Source: Brevundimonas sp. (lineage in GTDB: Bacteria; Pseudomonadota; Alphaproteobacteria; Caulobacterales; Caulobacteraceae). From it: DNA of 64,000 nt. The notes beneath the pieces were generated by a model, which did not search any database, was not told the DNA's origin, and worked only from the letters and a program-made list of their open reading frames with translations. The stretch lies in contig NZ_QFNM01000008.1 in the NCBI RefSeq assembly GCF_003248455.1, positions 13,537 through 77,536 of the forward strand, in the 5' to 3' direction. Positions 7,851 to 15,797 of this stretch are shown here, in pieces. The position numbers and the translations under genes were made by a program. Every line of letters starts with the position of its first letter. Positions within the stretch are counted from its first letter, which is position 1.

Positions 7851-8381
7851 TTAGGCCGCTTCGAGAGCACGCGCGTCTACCGTCATCCGGCCGGCGAACA
7901 GACCGCTCATCATGATTTCAGCGCGGCCCTCGGCGGTGGCGGCGGACAGCAGACGGCCGATTTGGTCCTTGAAGGCGCCGCTGATCACGCGGACCTCGGC
8001 GCCCTCCACCAGCGGTCGGTTCTTCGGCGTGAAGTAGAACTCGCCGGCGTTCTCACGTGACCTGAGTTCATCGACGAAGTTCCATGCCGTGCCATTGACT
8101 GTCTTGGACCGGATCGGATGCGCTGCACCGCCTGGCGAGCGGATGATCCCGCGCACGGACTTCGAACGCAGCGTGTCGAAGATCGATCGGGTTTGGGTGC
8201 CGACGAACAGGAAGCCGGGCAGTAGGGGATGCTGAACGACGACTTTGCCTTTCCTGGTCCGCCGAAGGCGGGTCTCTTGTGGAAGGTAGGCTTCGAGCCC
8301 GTCCATCGCTTGAATGTCGGCGAGGGCGGCGAGTTCGCCTCGGGGCGTCGTTTGAACGACGAACCAGTTGGTGCTGTTCAC
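7851..8381 (-). CDS. NusG-family transcription antitermination paralogue
   Basis: 176 residues, the size of NusG/RfaH. The N-terminal NGN domain starts NWFVVQTTPRGELAAL and includes the central HPLLPGFLFVG (standard NusG has LFPGYVFV). The C-terminal part contains a KOW motif (EGAEVRVISGAFKDQIGRLL). Specialised NusG paralogues bind RNA polymerase at particular leader sequences and promote read-through of long, often horizontally acquired operons. Here no long polysaccharide or phage operon follows: it is preceded by a 197-bp gap and followed by the VasI-like gene. It is unlikely to be the housekeeping nusG, which in alphaproteobacteria normally sits between secE and rplK. Confidence 0.85.
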   Translation of the reverse strand: MNSTNWFVVQTTPRGELAALADIQAMDGLEAYLPQETRLRRTRKGKVVVQHPLLPGFLFVGTQTRSIFDTLRSKSVRGIIRSPGGAAHPIRSKTVNGTAWNFVDELRSRENAGEFYFTPKNRPLVEGAEVRVISGAFKDQIGRLLSAATAEGRAEIMMSGLFAGRMTVDARALEAA

Positions 8382-8578
8382 GGTGGATTCTCCACGCCGC
8401 AGCGCCAGCGTATGACGCGCGGCGGCTCGACATGGAGCGCATTTCGGCGGCCAGATCGAGAGGGCGATTAGGTTGTGAGGGAAGCCCTAGACCTATCGAA
8501 AAACCATTGAATTGTCAGGAAATGCGACATGGCGGCCGAGCCCCAGAACTCTTTGAAACCCGGCCGTCAGCGCGGTGG

Positions 8579-9067
8579 TTAGGCGAAGATCGCGTCCACG
8601 GCGGCTTGGTCGAGATCGAACGGTCTACCCATTTGGTCCCAAGCTTCAAGCATTCGACGATAGCGTGAAAGGGCACCACTCCCATGGGAGTTCTTGGAAG
8701 GGGCGGACTCAGAGAAGTTGCCTTGGACATCCAAGACGAAGACCGAGAAGCCATAATGCGGCTCGTGGTTGCCGTCGAAGCCGGCGAACTTCGCGTAGCC
8801 CTTGGATGGCAAGGTGATGCCGCTCTGCTCGGCGTGGTGGAGGGCACGGTAGAGCGACAGAACGTCGAGGACTTCGGCAGTGACTTCTGGGTCAATGCCC
8901 TCTTCGTTGATCCCATTTATGAGGTCGGGATAATAGACTTCGTATCCGCCTTCGACGATCTGAATTTTCTCGTCGTATTGTTCGGCAGTGAGATCGCCCA
9001 CCTCCAGTTCCTTCATGATCTGGAGCTGGTTGCGGAGAGCGAGGCGTTCAGCGAGCGTTAGTTTCAT
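8579..9067 (-). CDS. YfbU family protein
   Basis: 162 residues, the usual length for YfbU (PF03887). Signature features match what I know of E. coli YfbU: N-terminal LTLAERLALRNQLQIM, then VEGGYE, LSLYRALHHAEQSG, KFAGFDGNHEPHYG, and near the end YRRMLEAWDQMGRP plus a terminal AVDAIFA. The molecular role of the family is not established; overproduction of E. coli YfbU has been linked to cell death, so a toxin-like or stress role is possible. It is monocistronic on the minus strand, with 197 bp to the NusG-like gene. Family assignment is confident, function is not. Confidence 0.82.
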   Translation of the reverse strand: MKLTLAERLALRNQLQIMKELEVGDLTAEQYDEKIQIVEGGYEVYYPDLINGINEEGIDPEVTAEVLDVLSLYRALHHAEQSGITLPSKGYAKFAGFDGNHEPHYGFSVFVLDVQGNFSESAPSKNSHGSGALSRYRRMLEAWDQMGRPFDLDQAAVDAIFA

Positions 9068-9142
9068 GTGGCGTTTCCTTCACCGGACCTAACGCCGGCG
9101 CGGTGACAGACCACAAAACGGGCGGTTGCGTAAGGCGCAGTC

Positions 9143-9766
9143 GTGACGCGGTGTGCGATGGATCGACAGGGCGTGAACCTATGCCTTAGATGGCGGATGG
9201 TTTCGTTTCGTCAGCAGCTTTTCGTCGTCGCATACACTGTGGCCCTCGTCGCCTTGCCGCTCGGGCTTTGGTTTCGCCCTGAGGTCAAAGACATGCCTGC
9301 CTGGGTCCAGGCTGTGGGCTCGATTGCTGCAATCCTAGCGGCGATCTGGATCGCTCAGTGGCAGGCCGGTCGCGAACGGCGCGACAGGTTGGAAGATCGG
9401 CGCGAACTTCGAAAGGCAGTCGCCGGACTGGCCCGTAGGATGGCCAACATCATCGCTGATCATGCGGAAACCCTTGTCACCAACCCTGAGTATGCAACCT
9501 ACGAAGGTCTCAGTTGGGCCGATTTGTTGCTGATCGATGCAGCGCTCGAACGATTTGAACCCAGCGAGTTGGTATCGGCCGACGGTGTGCTTGCGATGGA
9601 GCGACTACGCCGAGATGCCAAGCATCTTAAGCATTGGGAGAAGATCGTCAGCGAAGTGACACGAGGGACCGATCAATATGACTACGACGTTGACGAAGCC
9701 ATCTACCGGTGGCGCGATCGAGTTGAAGAAAGCGCCGCTGTTCTCGAAGGGCTTGCCCAGGCCTAG
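9143..9766 (+). CDS. Small inner-membrane protein of unknown function
   Basis: Up to 207 residues. Two hydrophobic spans (FVVAYTVALVALPLGLWF and VQAVGSIAAILAAIWIAQW) with a short loop are followed by a charged, helical cytoplasmic domain (QAGRERRDRLEDRRELRKAV onward) that may form a coiled coil. The start is uncertain: the GTG at 9143 has an AAGG 8 bp upstream, while ATG codons at 9158 and 9197 would give shorter forms; 9197 leaves the first membrane span at the very N-terminus. No family recognised. It is followed 47-80 bp later by the next gene in the same direction, which also has a hydrophobic segment, so a joint membrane module is plausible. Confidence 0.6.
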   Translation: MTRCAMDRQGVNLCLRWRMVSFRQQLFVVAYTVALVALPLGLWFRPEVKDMPAWVQAVGSIAAILAAIWIAQWQAGRERRDRLEDRRELRKAVAGLARRMANIIADHAETLVTNPEYATYEGLSWADLLLIDAALERFEPSELVSADGVLAMERLRRDAKHLKHWEKIVSEVTRGTDQYDYDVDEAIYRWRDRVEESAAVLEGLAQA

Positions 9767-9846
9767 CCGAGTGAACCGTATCGCTATTGCAGGTGTAGGC
9801 ACGAACATAGGCGGTGGATTTTGGCTCCAAAACGTGGACGCAATCG

Positions 9847-10368
9847 ATGACCAATGACTGGCAGGAAGAAGCCTTCGCCAAATACGTCGAGCAACAAAAA
9901 CGTCTCGACGCCCTTCAGCGACAGAGGCTCGCCGAACGAGGAGAGGTTTTAATCGAACTCGTCGGATCGGACGATGACGGCGCGCCGAGTGACCCGCAGT
10001 TCCAAGCGGAGCTTTCCCCCATGGCGGATACGTTGGGGGCTAACGGGGTCTCGTATTCGCAGACGATGATGACGTTCGACGCAGCCGATGGCTTGGGTCA
10101 TTCGCTGCCAGAGTTCACGGTGCTTTTGAAGACCTTAGGCGCCCCCGCGATCGCCGCTGTGGCGGGGGTGGCTGGCACGTGGGTCGGCGGACGGTTGGGT
10201 CGGAAGGTTCGCCTGAAGATTGGTGATTTGGAAGCAGAGGGACGGTCGATTGAAGAGGTCCAGGCTCTGCTGATCCTAGCTACGGACTATGCTGCGGAGA
10301 AGGCAGCGGAGAAGGCAGCGGAGAAGGGTGAGGTAGCTGAAACATCGTCGAAAGAGACGGAAAAATAG
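9847..10368 (+). CDS. Protein with layout like an effector-associated constant component (EACC1); tentative
   Basis: 173 residues from the ATG at 9847; a GTG at 9814 would add 11. Order: a charged coiled N-terminus (YVEQQKRLDALQRQR), a strand VLIELVG, a DPQFQAEL helix, a Gly/Ala hydrophobic helix (APAIAAVAGVAGTWVGGRLG), a basic strand RKVRLKIGDLEAEGRSIEEV, and an Ala/Glu/Lys tail. A strand, hydrophobic span, then RKV-strand plus ExV-helix pattern is what I recall of EACC1 proteins in bacterial conflict systems, but similarity is by layout only. The tail is encoded by a perfect 12-bp tandem repeat. It is last in the accessory block and next to the terminator at 10475-10509. Confidence 0.5.
   Translation: MTNDWQEEAFAKYVEQQKRLDALQRQRLAERGEVLIELVGSDDDGAPSDPQFQAELSPMADTLGANGVSYSQTMMTFDAADGLGHSLPEFTVLLKTLGAPAIAAVAGVAGTWVGGRLGRKVRLKIGDLEAEGRSIEEVQALLILATDYAAEKAAEKAAEKGEVAETSSKETEK
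10291..10326 (+). repeat. Three 12-bp tandem units encoding AAEK
   Basis: GCTGCGGAGAAG followed by two copies of GCAGCGGAGAAG. It lies in frame near the 3' end of the 9847-10368 gene and gives an AAEKAAEKAAEK tail. Copy number could vary by slippage without changing the frame. Confidence 0.9.
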
Positions 10369-10443
10369 GCTACATACAAACTGCACACATTTGACACGCG
10401 GGCAGCCAAATAATTCAATAAAAACAACGCCAGAAATTGGCGT

Positions 10444-10466
10444 GTAGGCGGCCCGTCGCCGCCTAC
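10444..10466. repeat. Inverted repeat next to the terminator
   Basis: GTAGGCGG / CCGCCTAC, a perfect 8-bp stem with a 7-nt loop, 9 bp left of the strong terminator. On the plus strand it follows the 9847-10368 gene; it has no T tract of its own. Confidence 0.5.
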
Positions 10467-10474
10467 CAAACAAA

Positions 10475-10509
10475 AAGGCCGCCGGATCGCTCCGGCGGCC
10501 TTCGTTTTT
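10475..10509. terminator. Bidirectional intrinsic terminator
   Basis: AAGGCCGCCGGA / TCCGGCGGCCTT, a perfect 12-bp stem with a 4-nt loop, flanked by A and T runs on both sides. It ends the minus-strand autotransporter transcript (stop at 10527) and the plus-strand accessory genes. Confidence 0.9.
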
Positions 10510-10526
10510 GGCGCTCTGGTCGCCGG

Positions 10527-13500
10527 TCAGAAGCGGAAGCTGGCCCGCAGCAGCAGCGAGTAGCGGACATAATCCTCAAGCAATTCGGCGTCGCCGGTCA
10601 GAGACAGCATCCCCAACTCGTTGCCGAAGTTCAGGCGGAAGCCCAGGATCGGCCCGCCCCCTTCGATGGCGTCCGGCGACAGGATGAAGTCCGGGCCGCC
10701 GCTGGCGAAACGGGCGATGGTCTCGCCCGCGTCCACCGAGATGTTCTGGCGATAGCCGACGCGCAGTTCGGGTCGGATCCAGCCGTTGCGGCCGAAGCCG
10801 TAGCCGATGTTCATCGCCGCCACAGCCGAGAAGATGTGGCTGTCGCGCGAATCGATGTCCAGATCGAAGCCGTCGCCGCCGCCGCTCTCGCTGCGCGAAC
10901 CTTCCGACAGATGGAAGTATTCGCCGTACAGTTCGGGGCGAATGTTGAGCCGGCCGAAGTTGCGCTCGTACGAGGCGCCGCCCGCCACCGCGGCGGTCCA
11001 GCCGTGCCAGTCGGACTTGTTGTTCAGATAGACGCCGCTGGCGACCAGGGAGCGGTCGGCGTTGAAGCTGGCGTAGCCGCCCGCCGCGCGGGCCCAGGTT
11101 GTCCAGTACTGCCCCTGGGCCCGCCAGTAGAGGCCCAGTTCCAAAAGGTTGGCGGACAGGACCTCTTCGGCCTCGGCCTCCGGGTCCTTGATGTCGGACG
11201 AGGTGAAGGCGGCCGAAATGCCGATAGCGCCCAGGCCCGTGCCCTTTTCCACGCCGCCCGCGACGCCGAAGCCTTCCGAGCGGAAGCCGTAGGAATCGGT
11301 CTTGTCCTTGTCGGCGTAGAAGTTGATCTCCTGCACCCAGGCGCTGGTCTCGCCTGGGGCGGCGACGGCGTTGCGGCCGGTCAGGGCGCGGGTCACGGCG
11401 TCGACGCCGGCCGCCAGCGACATCAGCGGTCCCCCCGAATGGTCGGGCAGCATCTGCTCGTAGGCGTCGATGAAGCCGTCGCGCGTCGTCTGCGACAGGA
11501 ACAGGTTGCGCACCGTCTCATTGTCGCCCAGGGCGGCGTAGACGGCGTCGTAGGCCGAGGCTTCGACGGGGATCAGATCGGCTTCGGCGGCCGAGCGGCG
11601 GCGCGCGTCGATATAGACGGTGTTGGCCGCCTGATCGACGCCGCCTTCGACCACATAGAGATAGGGGGAGCTGCCGCTGAGCAGGCTCTGGTCGATCTGG
11701 CCGACATTCAGCGAACCGGCGGTGATGATGTCGAACCGCTCGGGCCCCTCCAGCAGCGAGGCGAAGCGCACGCCCAGGGTCGAGCCGGTCGCCAGGGTGG
11801 CCGCGCCGCTGACGTTGAATCCGCCCGAGGCGCTGGTGGCCGGGTCAAGAGTGACCAGCAGCGTGCCTTCTGCCCCCACGTTCAGGCTGGTGACGCCGAC
11901 CACGCCGGTCTGGGTCGCGTTCAGCGTGCCCTTGCCGATGTTGATGTCCAGCAGGCCGTCGGCGTTCTTGATAGCGCCGGTGACGACCGCTCCGCCGCTG
12001 ATGTTCAGCTTGTCCGCCCCGGCGCCGAAATCGATGTCGCCATTCACGACGCCGTTCTCGATGTCGAGCGTATCGGCGCCCGAGCCCAGCTTGACGGCGC
12101 CGACGATGGCCGGCTCGCTTGCGTCTGGAACGCCGTCCTTGTCGGTGTCGGTCGCCGTGCTGTCCGAGGCCGCCGGTATGCCGTACTGACGCAGGGTCAC
12201 GCCTGAGGTGTTGGCCGACAGGTCGATGGCCGTGACCGTGCCGTCCACGGCCGTCGCGTCGGTGCTGGTGGGCGTCAGGGAGCCGACAATGGACCCGGCG
12301 TTGTTCAGCTGGTTCAACGTCCCCGACTGATCGCGGATGACGACGGCCGAGCCGTGGTCGCCGCCGAAGGACGCCACCAGATTGCCGGTGTTGGTCAGGG
12401 AGCCGACATTGGCTCCGGCGCCGATCAGGATGCCGGTCGCGCTCTGGGTCTGGCCGCCCGAGGCCACGGCCTGGATGGCCCCCGAGTTGACGATGGCGGG
12501 GGCGGTGACGCCCGATCCGATCCAAAGGCCGGTGGCGTTGGCGTCAACGGCGGTGGAGGACACGCCGCCCTCGTTGCGCACGCCGCCGACGACGTTGACG
12601 GCCTGGCCGCCTGCGACGCCGAGTTGAACCGCACGGGATTCGACGCCGGAATAGAGGCCTGACGCCGTGATCGAGCCGCGGTTGATCAGGCCATAGGCCG
12701 CATCGCCCGAGCCCACGGCGCCCAGGGTCACGGCCTGGGTGGTCGATCCGACCAGCAGGGCCGGCGCGCCGCCCAGCGAGGTGATCGAGGCGGCCGTCTC
12801 GCTGGCGTCGGGGATGCCGTCGCCGTCCCGGTCGGAGTCGTCGCGGTTCTTGACGCCGTCGCCGTCGTCGTCCTCGTCGCCGTTCTTGACGCCATCGCCG
12901 TCGTCGTCGCCGTCGATGCCGGCGGCCGAATAGGCCAGGGCTTTATCGAACAGGACGCCGCCCGCCACATTGGCGCCCACGCGGACCGCCGGTCCGCCCT
13001 GAAGCAGGTCGTCGTCGGCGTCCAACTCGTCCAGGAACAGGGTCGTGGCGTTGTCGTAGGAGCCCGTGGCGGGGCGCGCCGGCGGCGGGGTGGTGTAGCG
13101 ATAACCGGTGGCGACCACCGACGAATGGATTTTCAGCGCGCCGCCCACGTCGCCTTCGATGGAGACGCCGCTCGCATTGGCGCCCAGGGCCGAGATGGTG
13201 CCGGCCAGATCGACGTTTCCGGTGATCGGACCCGTCGTGCGAATGGCCGCAGCGTTGTCGCCGGTGGCGCGGATCGTGCCCAGGCTCTGCAACTTGCCGT
13301 TCAGGCCCGTCTCGACCGCCAGGCCGTAGGAGTTGGCGCCCTCGACCGTGATCGCGCCGGTGCTTTCGACCAGGACGTCGCCGGTGAAGGGCGAGGGGCC
13401 CGCGACGCGTACGCCGTACCGCCCCGTGCCGGTCGCGAACGGACCGTCCAGGTCGCCGTCGCCGTCGGTATCCTTGACGTCGGCCGTTTCCTGGGCGTCG

Positions 13501-13829
13501 TTGACGGTGATCGAGCCGCCGACGATGACCGATCCCGTATTGCCGCCGTTGACCAGCAGGCCGGTCGAGCCGTCGGCCGACTTGTCCATCGTGATCGAAC
13601 CGCCGCTGTCCAGATCCACCGTGTGGTTGGAGTCCAGCGTCACGGCGGCGCCCGAGGCCACGGCGACGCTGCCGCCGCTGGCGATGCGGATGTTGTCCGG
13701 GCCCGTGCCGGTCGCGTTCGACGTCTGGATCGGGGTCGTGCGGGCGGTTGAGACGACGATCTCGGCCTGAGACCCGGTGGCGACCATCAGAGGGGCGATC
13801 GCCACGGCGGTCGCGAGCAGAATACGCAT
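10527..13829 (-). CDS. Autotransporter outer-membrane beta-barrel protein with calcium-loop-like repeats
   Basis: 1100 residues from the ATG at 13829, chosen because it opens a signal peptide (MRILLATAVAIAPLMVATGSQA). The frame continues to 15410 but that part lies antisense to the glycosyltransferase. The passenger (to about residue 800) is Gly/Ala/Val-rich with repeated short strands typical of a beta-helix. It contains Asp-rich loops of the DxDxDG type: one near residue 118, a run of three near 300-341 (DGDDDGDGVKNGDEDDDGDG), and one near 560. The last 270 residues form an autotransporter barrel ending in RASFRF with terminal Phe. The passenger should be exposed on the cell surface; ligand or enzymatic activity is unknown. 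Monocistronic, ended by the terminator at 10475-10509. Confidence 0.9.
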   Translation of the reverse strand: MRILLATAVAIAPLMVATGSQAEIVVSTARTTPIQTSNATGTGPDNIRIASGGSVAVASGAAVTLDSNHTVDLDSGGSITMDKSADGSTGLLVNGGNTGSVIVGGSITVNDAQETADVKDTDGDGDLDGPFATGTGRYGVRVAGPSPFTGDVLVESTGAITVEGANSYGLAVETGLNGKLQSLGTIRATGDNAAAIRTTGPITGNVDLAGTISALGANASGVSIEGDVGGALKIHSSVVATGYRYTTPPPARPATGSYDNATTLFLDELDADDDLLQGGPAVRVGANVAGGVLFDKALAYSAAGIDGDDDGDGVKNGDEDDDGDGVKNRDDSDRDGDGIPDASETAASITSLGGAPALLVGSTTQAVTLGAVGSGDAAYGLINRGSITASGLYSGVESRAVQLGVAGGQAVNVVGGVRNEGGVSSTAVDANATGLWIGSGVTAPAIVNSGAIQAVASGGQTQSATGILIGAGANVGSLTNTGNLVASFGGDHGSAVVIRDQSGTLNQLNNAGSIVGSLTPTSTDATAVDGTVTAIDLSANTSGVTLRQYGIPAASDSTATDTDKDGVPDASEPAIVGAVKLGSGADTLDIENGVVNGDIDFGAGADKLNISGGAVVTGAIKNADGLLDINIGKGTLNATQTGVVGVTSLNVGAEGTLLVTLDPATSASGGFNVSGAATLATGSTLGVRFASLLEGPERFDIITAGSLNVGQIDQSLLSGSSPYLYVVEGGVDQAANTVYIDARRRSAAEADLIPVEASAYDAVYAALGDNETVRNLFLSQTTRDGFIDAYEQMLPDHSGGPLMSLAAGVDAVTRALTGRNAVAAPGETSAWVQEINFYADKDKTDSYGFRSEGFGVAGGVEKGTGLGAIGISAAFTSSDIKDPEAEAEEVLSANLLELGLYWRAQGQYWTTWARAAGGYASFNADRSLVASGVYLNNKSDWHGWTAAVAGGASYERNFGRLNIRPELYGEYFHLSEGSRSESGGGDGFDLDIDSRDSHIFSAVAAMNIGYGFGRNGWIRPELRVGYRQNISVDAGETIARFASGGPDFILSPDAIEGGGPILGFRLNFGNELGMLSLTGDAELLEDYVRYSLLLRASFRF

Positions 13830-14141
13830 TCGGTAGAAACCCCTGGTGGTCACGCACAACGGTACAGGCGACCCCTTAGCAGGGTCCGCGCCAGCCTTCC
13901 TCAAGTTTATCGAATTTGAGGCGAATGCAAGGCCGCGGGAGCCGACGGGCCCGTCTATGACGCGACTGGCGTTCTGCGAAACGCAAGCTTTACGGCGAAT
14001 ACGGAGGGATTTGGCCCGGCCGCTCTTGAGCTTTGCCACGACCGGGTTTACGGGCGTCGCACGGTCTTGCGCCGCGTCCACAACGACGCATCCAACGAAC
14101 CCCTCCGGCGTTCGACAGCCCAGACCAGACGAGAACGCCCC
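13830..14141. promoter_or_regulatory. Divergent intergenic region between autotransporter and glycosyltransferase
   Basis: 312 bp without a credible gene, containing the promoters of both divergent genes. A short inverted repeat CCTCAA (13899-13904) / TTGAGG (13916-13921) lies about 70-90 bp from the autotransporter start. On the minus strand TTGCAT (13930-13925) and TAAACT (13909-13904) could be a weak promoter, with a rather short 15-bp spacer. No clear plus-strand promoter is seen. Confidence 0.4.
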
Positions 14142-15392
14142 ATGAGCATGACCGACCTCGACGTCCAGGAAAGCGAACTCCGACTGATTCCGGGGCTGGA
14201 CGTGGAAGTCGCCGATACGCTGCGGGCGCTGAAAGCCGCGGCGATGGACGAGCGGCCGCGCCTGGTGGACACCACCATGCTGTTCGCGCCCCGTTCGGGC
14301 GGGGTGAAACGGTATCTCCTCTCCAAGAAGGCCTGGATCGAGGCCAACCGGCCGGGCGTCAGCCATTCGCTGATCGTGCCCGGCGCGCGGCACAAGGCCG
14401 GGGCCGACGGCGTCGTGCGATTGCGCGCGACCAAGCTGCCGTTCGGCGACGGTTATCGCTGGCCCACCTCCGTCAAGCGCTGGAGCGCCTGGGTCGCGGC
14501 CATGAAGCCGTCGATCATCGAGGCCGGCGACCCCTATACGCCGGGGCAGGGCGCCTTGGAGGCCGGCCAGAGGGTGGGATGCCCCGTCGTCGGCTTCTGC
14601 CATTCGGACCCGGCGGGCCTGGCCGCCCTGCACTTCGGCGAATGGGCCAAGAAGCCGGTCGAGAAACGCTGGGCGCGCCTGTTTTCGCAATTCGACCGCG
14701 TCGTGTCGCCCAGCCGCTTCATCGCGCGGCGGCTGGAAGAGGCGGGCGTCGACAATATCGTGATCCGGCCCCTGGGCGTGGAGATCGACACCTTCCGGCC
14801 CGAGCGCCGCGACCGACAATGGCTGCTGGACCGGCTGGGTCTGGACCAGGACGCGCGCCTGTTGTGTTTCGCCGGGCGCCCGGCCAAGGAGAAGAACGTC
14901 GACGTGCTGATCGAGGCGGTCCAGAAGCTGGGTGCGCCCTATCACCTGGTGCTGGTCGGCGCCGGGTCGGGCATGCCGGACGAGGACCGGGTGATCTCCC
15001 TGCCTTACGAGACCGATCCCCGCGCCGTGGCCAAGATCATCGCCAGCTGCGACGCCTTCGTCCACGCCAACGACAAGGAGCCGTTCGGCCTGATCGTACT
15101 GGAGGCCATGGCCTGCGGCCGGCCGGTCGTGGGCGTCAACGCCGGCGGCGTGGCGGAGACGGTGGACGAGACGGTCGGCCAGCTGGCGGCGCGGGCCGAG
15201 GCGGCGGACTACGCCGAGGCGGTCCAGGCCCTGTTCGCGCGCGACATCGAAGCCATCGGCCGGGCGGCGCGCGAGAAGGCCGTCAGCCAGTTCGCCTGGA
15301 CCCGGGTGTTCGAGGATCTGTGCAATGTCTATGGCGAATTGACGGGCGAGGCCGCCTTCATGAGCGCCGACGCGGAACTGCATCTGCACTGA
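14142..15392 (+). CDS. Glycosyltransferase family 4 protein
   Basis: 416 residues, GT-B fold retaining glycosyltransferase. N-terminal acceptor-side domain contains the glycine-rich SGGVKRY loop; the donor-side domain contains VSPSRFIARRL, RPLGVEIDTF, FAGRPAKEKNVDVLIEA, LVGAGSG and the E-x7-E signature in EPFGLIVLEAMACGRPVVG. The ATG at 14142 is preferred; a second ATG at 14148 is possible and the frame's earlier start at 14067 is unlikely. No signal peptide, so cytoplasmic or peripheral to the inner membrane. It is monocistronic, divergent from the autotransporter, with a hairpin just after the stop. Acceptor and sugar cannot be predicted; a glycolipid or surface-glycan role is likely. Confidence 0.88.
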   Translation: MSMTDLDVQESELRLIPGLDVEVADTLRALKAAAMDERPRLVDTTMLFAPRSGGVKRYLLSKKAWIEANRPGVSHSLIVPGARHKAGADGVVRLRATKLPFGDGYRWPTSVKRWSAWVAAMKPSIIEAGDPYTPGQGALEAGQRVGCPVVGFCHSDPAGLAALHFGEWAKKPVEKRWARLFSQFDRVVSPSRFIARRLEEAGVDNIVIRPLGVEIDTFRPERRDRQWLLDRLGLDQDARLLCFAGRPAKEKNVDVLIEAVQKLGAPYHLVLVGAGSGMPDEDRVISLPYETDPRAVAKIIASCDAFVHANDKEPFGLIVLEAMACGRPVVGVNAGGVAETVDETVGQLAARAEAADYAEAVQALFARDIEAIGRAAREKAVSQFAWTRVFEDLCNVYGELTGEAAFMSADAELHLH

Positions 15393-15395
15393 GCG

Positions 15396-15420
15396 CGGGC
15401 GGCCAGGCATGCGCCGCCCG
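15396..15420 (+). terminator. Probable terminator of the glycosyltransferase gene
   Basis: CGGGCGG / CCGCCCG, a 7-bp GC stem starting 3 bp after the stop codon. It lacks a T tract, so termination strength is uncertain. Confidence 0.45.
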
Positions 15421-15430
15421 AGCCGGCGGG

Positions 15431-15472
15431 CGCGCCACTTCTTCTAGCGATGTCTGGAAAAGAAGTGGCGCG
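15431..15472 (-). terminator. Inverted repeat using the 3' end of tRNA-Asp copy 1
   Basis: CGCGCCACTTCTT (15431-15443) is perfectly complementary to AAGAAGTGGCGCG (15460-15472); the latter arm includes the tRNA CCA and the end of its acceptor stem. 13-bp stem, 16-nt loop. Probable transcription end or processing signal. Confidence 0.55.
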
Positions 15473-15542
15473 AGTGACGGGGCTCGAACCCGCGACCTCC
15501 GGCGTGACAGGCCGGCACTCTAACCAACTGAGCTACACCCGC
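15466..15542 (-). tRNA. tRNA-Asp (GTC), copy 1
   Basis: 77 nt including an encoded CCA. The cloverleaf is complete: acceptor GCGGGTG / CACTCGC with one G-T pair, D arm with AGTTGGTTA, anticodon loop CTGTCAC giving anticodon GTC, and T arm GCGGG-TTCGAGC-CCCGT. The mature sequence appears identical to copy 2, 82 bp further right. Confidence 0.97.
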
Positions 15543-15596
15543 GTACCTGCGACGAAACTTTTGAGCTGTTTCGAAAGCCTTGTGGGAAGGCGGCGT

Positions 15597-15630
15597 GCGC
15601 CACTCTTTCTATTCCTAGAGAGAGTGGCGC
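15597..15630 (-). terminator. Inverted repeat using the 3' end of tRNA-Asp copy 2
   Basis: GCGCCACTCT (15597-15606) pairs with AGAGTGGCGC (15621-15630), extended by three further pairs after one mismatch; loop 6 nt. The right arm contains the tRNA CCA. The distal half of the stem differs from copy 1, yet the pairing is kept. Confidence 0.55.
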
Positions 15631-15701
15631 GAGTGACGGGGCTCGAACCCGCGACCTCCGGCGTGACAGGCCGGCACTCTAACCAACTGAGCTACACCCG
15701 C
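15625..15701 (-). tRNA. tRNA-Asp (GTC), copy 2
   Basis: 77 nt including CCA, same sequence as copy 1 by eye with anticodon GTC. It is the promoter-proximal copy of the minus-strand pair; the 82-bp spacer between copies differs from the sequence on the other side of copy 1, so only the tRNA and its immediate 3' flank logic are shared. Confidence 0.97.
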
Positions 15702-15797
15702 GTTTCCCGGCCGAAGCAGCTGTGCGCCCCGGCGAGGGGCGTCGTTTAGGCGGCCCGACCCAGCGCGTCAAGCGACCTTTTCGGAGAAACGCGCCGC

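Noticed and set aside
10437..12206. 589-codon plus-strand frame opposite the autotransporter barrel
   Set aside because: Shadow of the autotransporter; it also runs through the strong terminator.
13830..15410. N-terminal extension of the autotransporter to 15410
   Set aside because: It would lie antisense to the whole glycosyltransferase and place the signal peptide in the middle of the protein.
15466..15701. tRNA-Asp pair as an island attachment site
   Set aside because: No integrase or partial tRNA copy nearby; the extra inverted-repeat arm copies only the last bases and is better explained as a hairpin.
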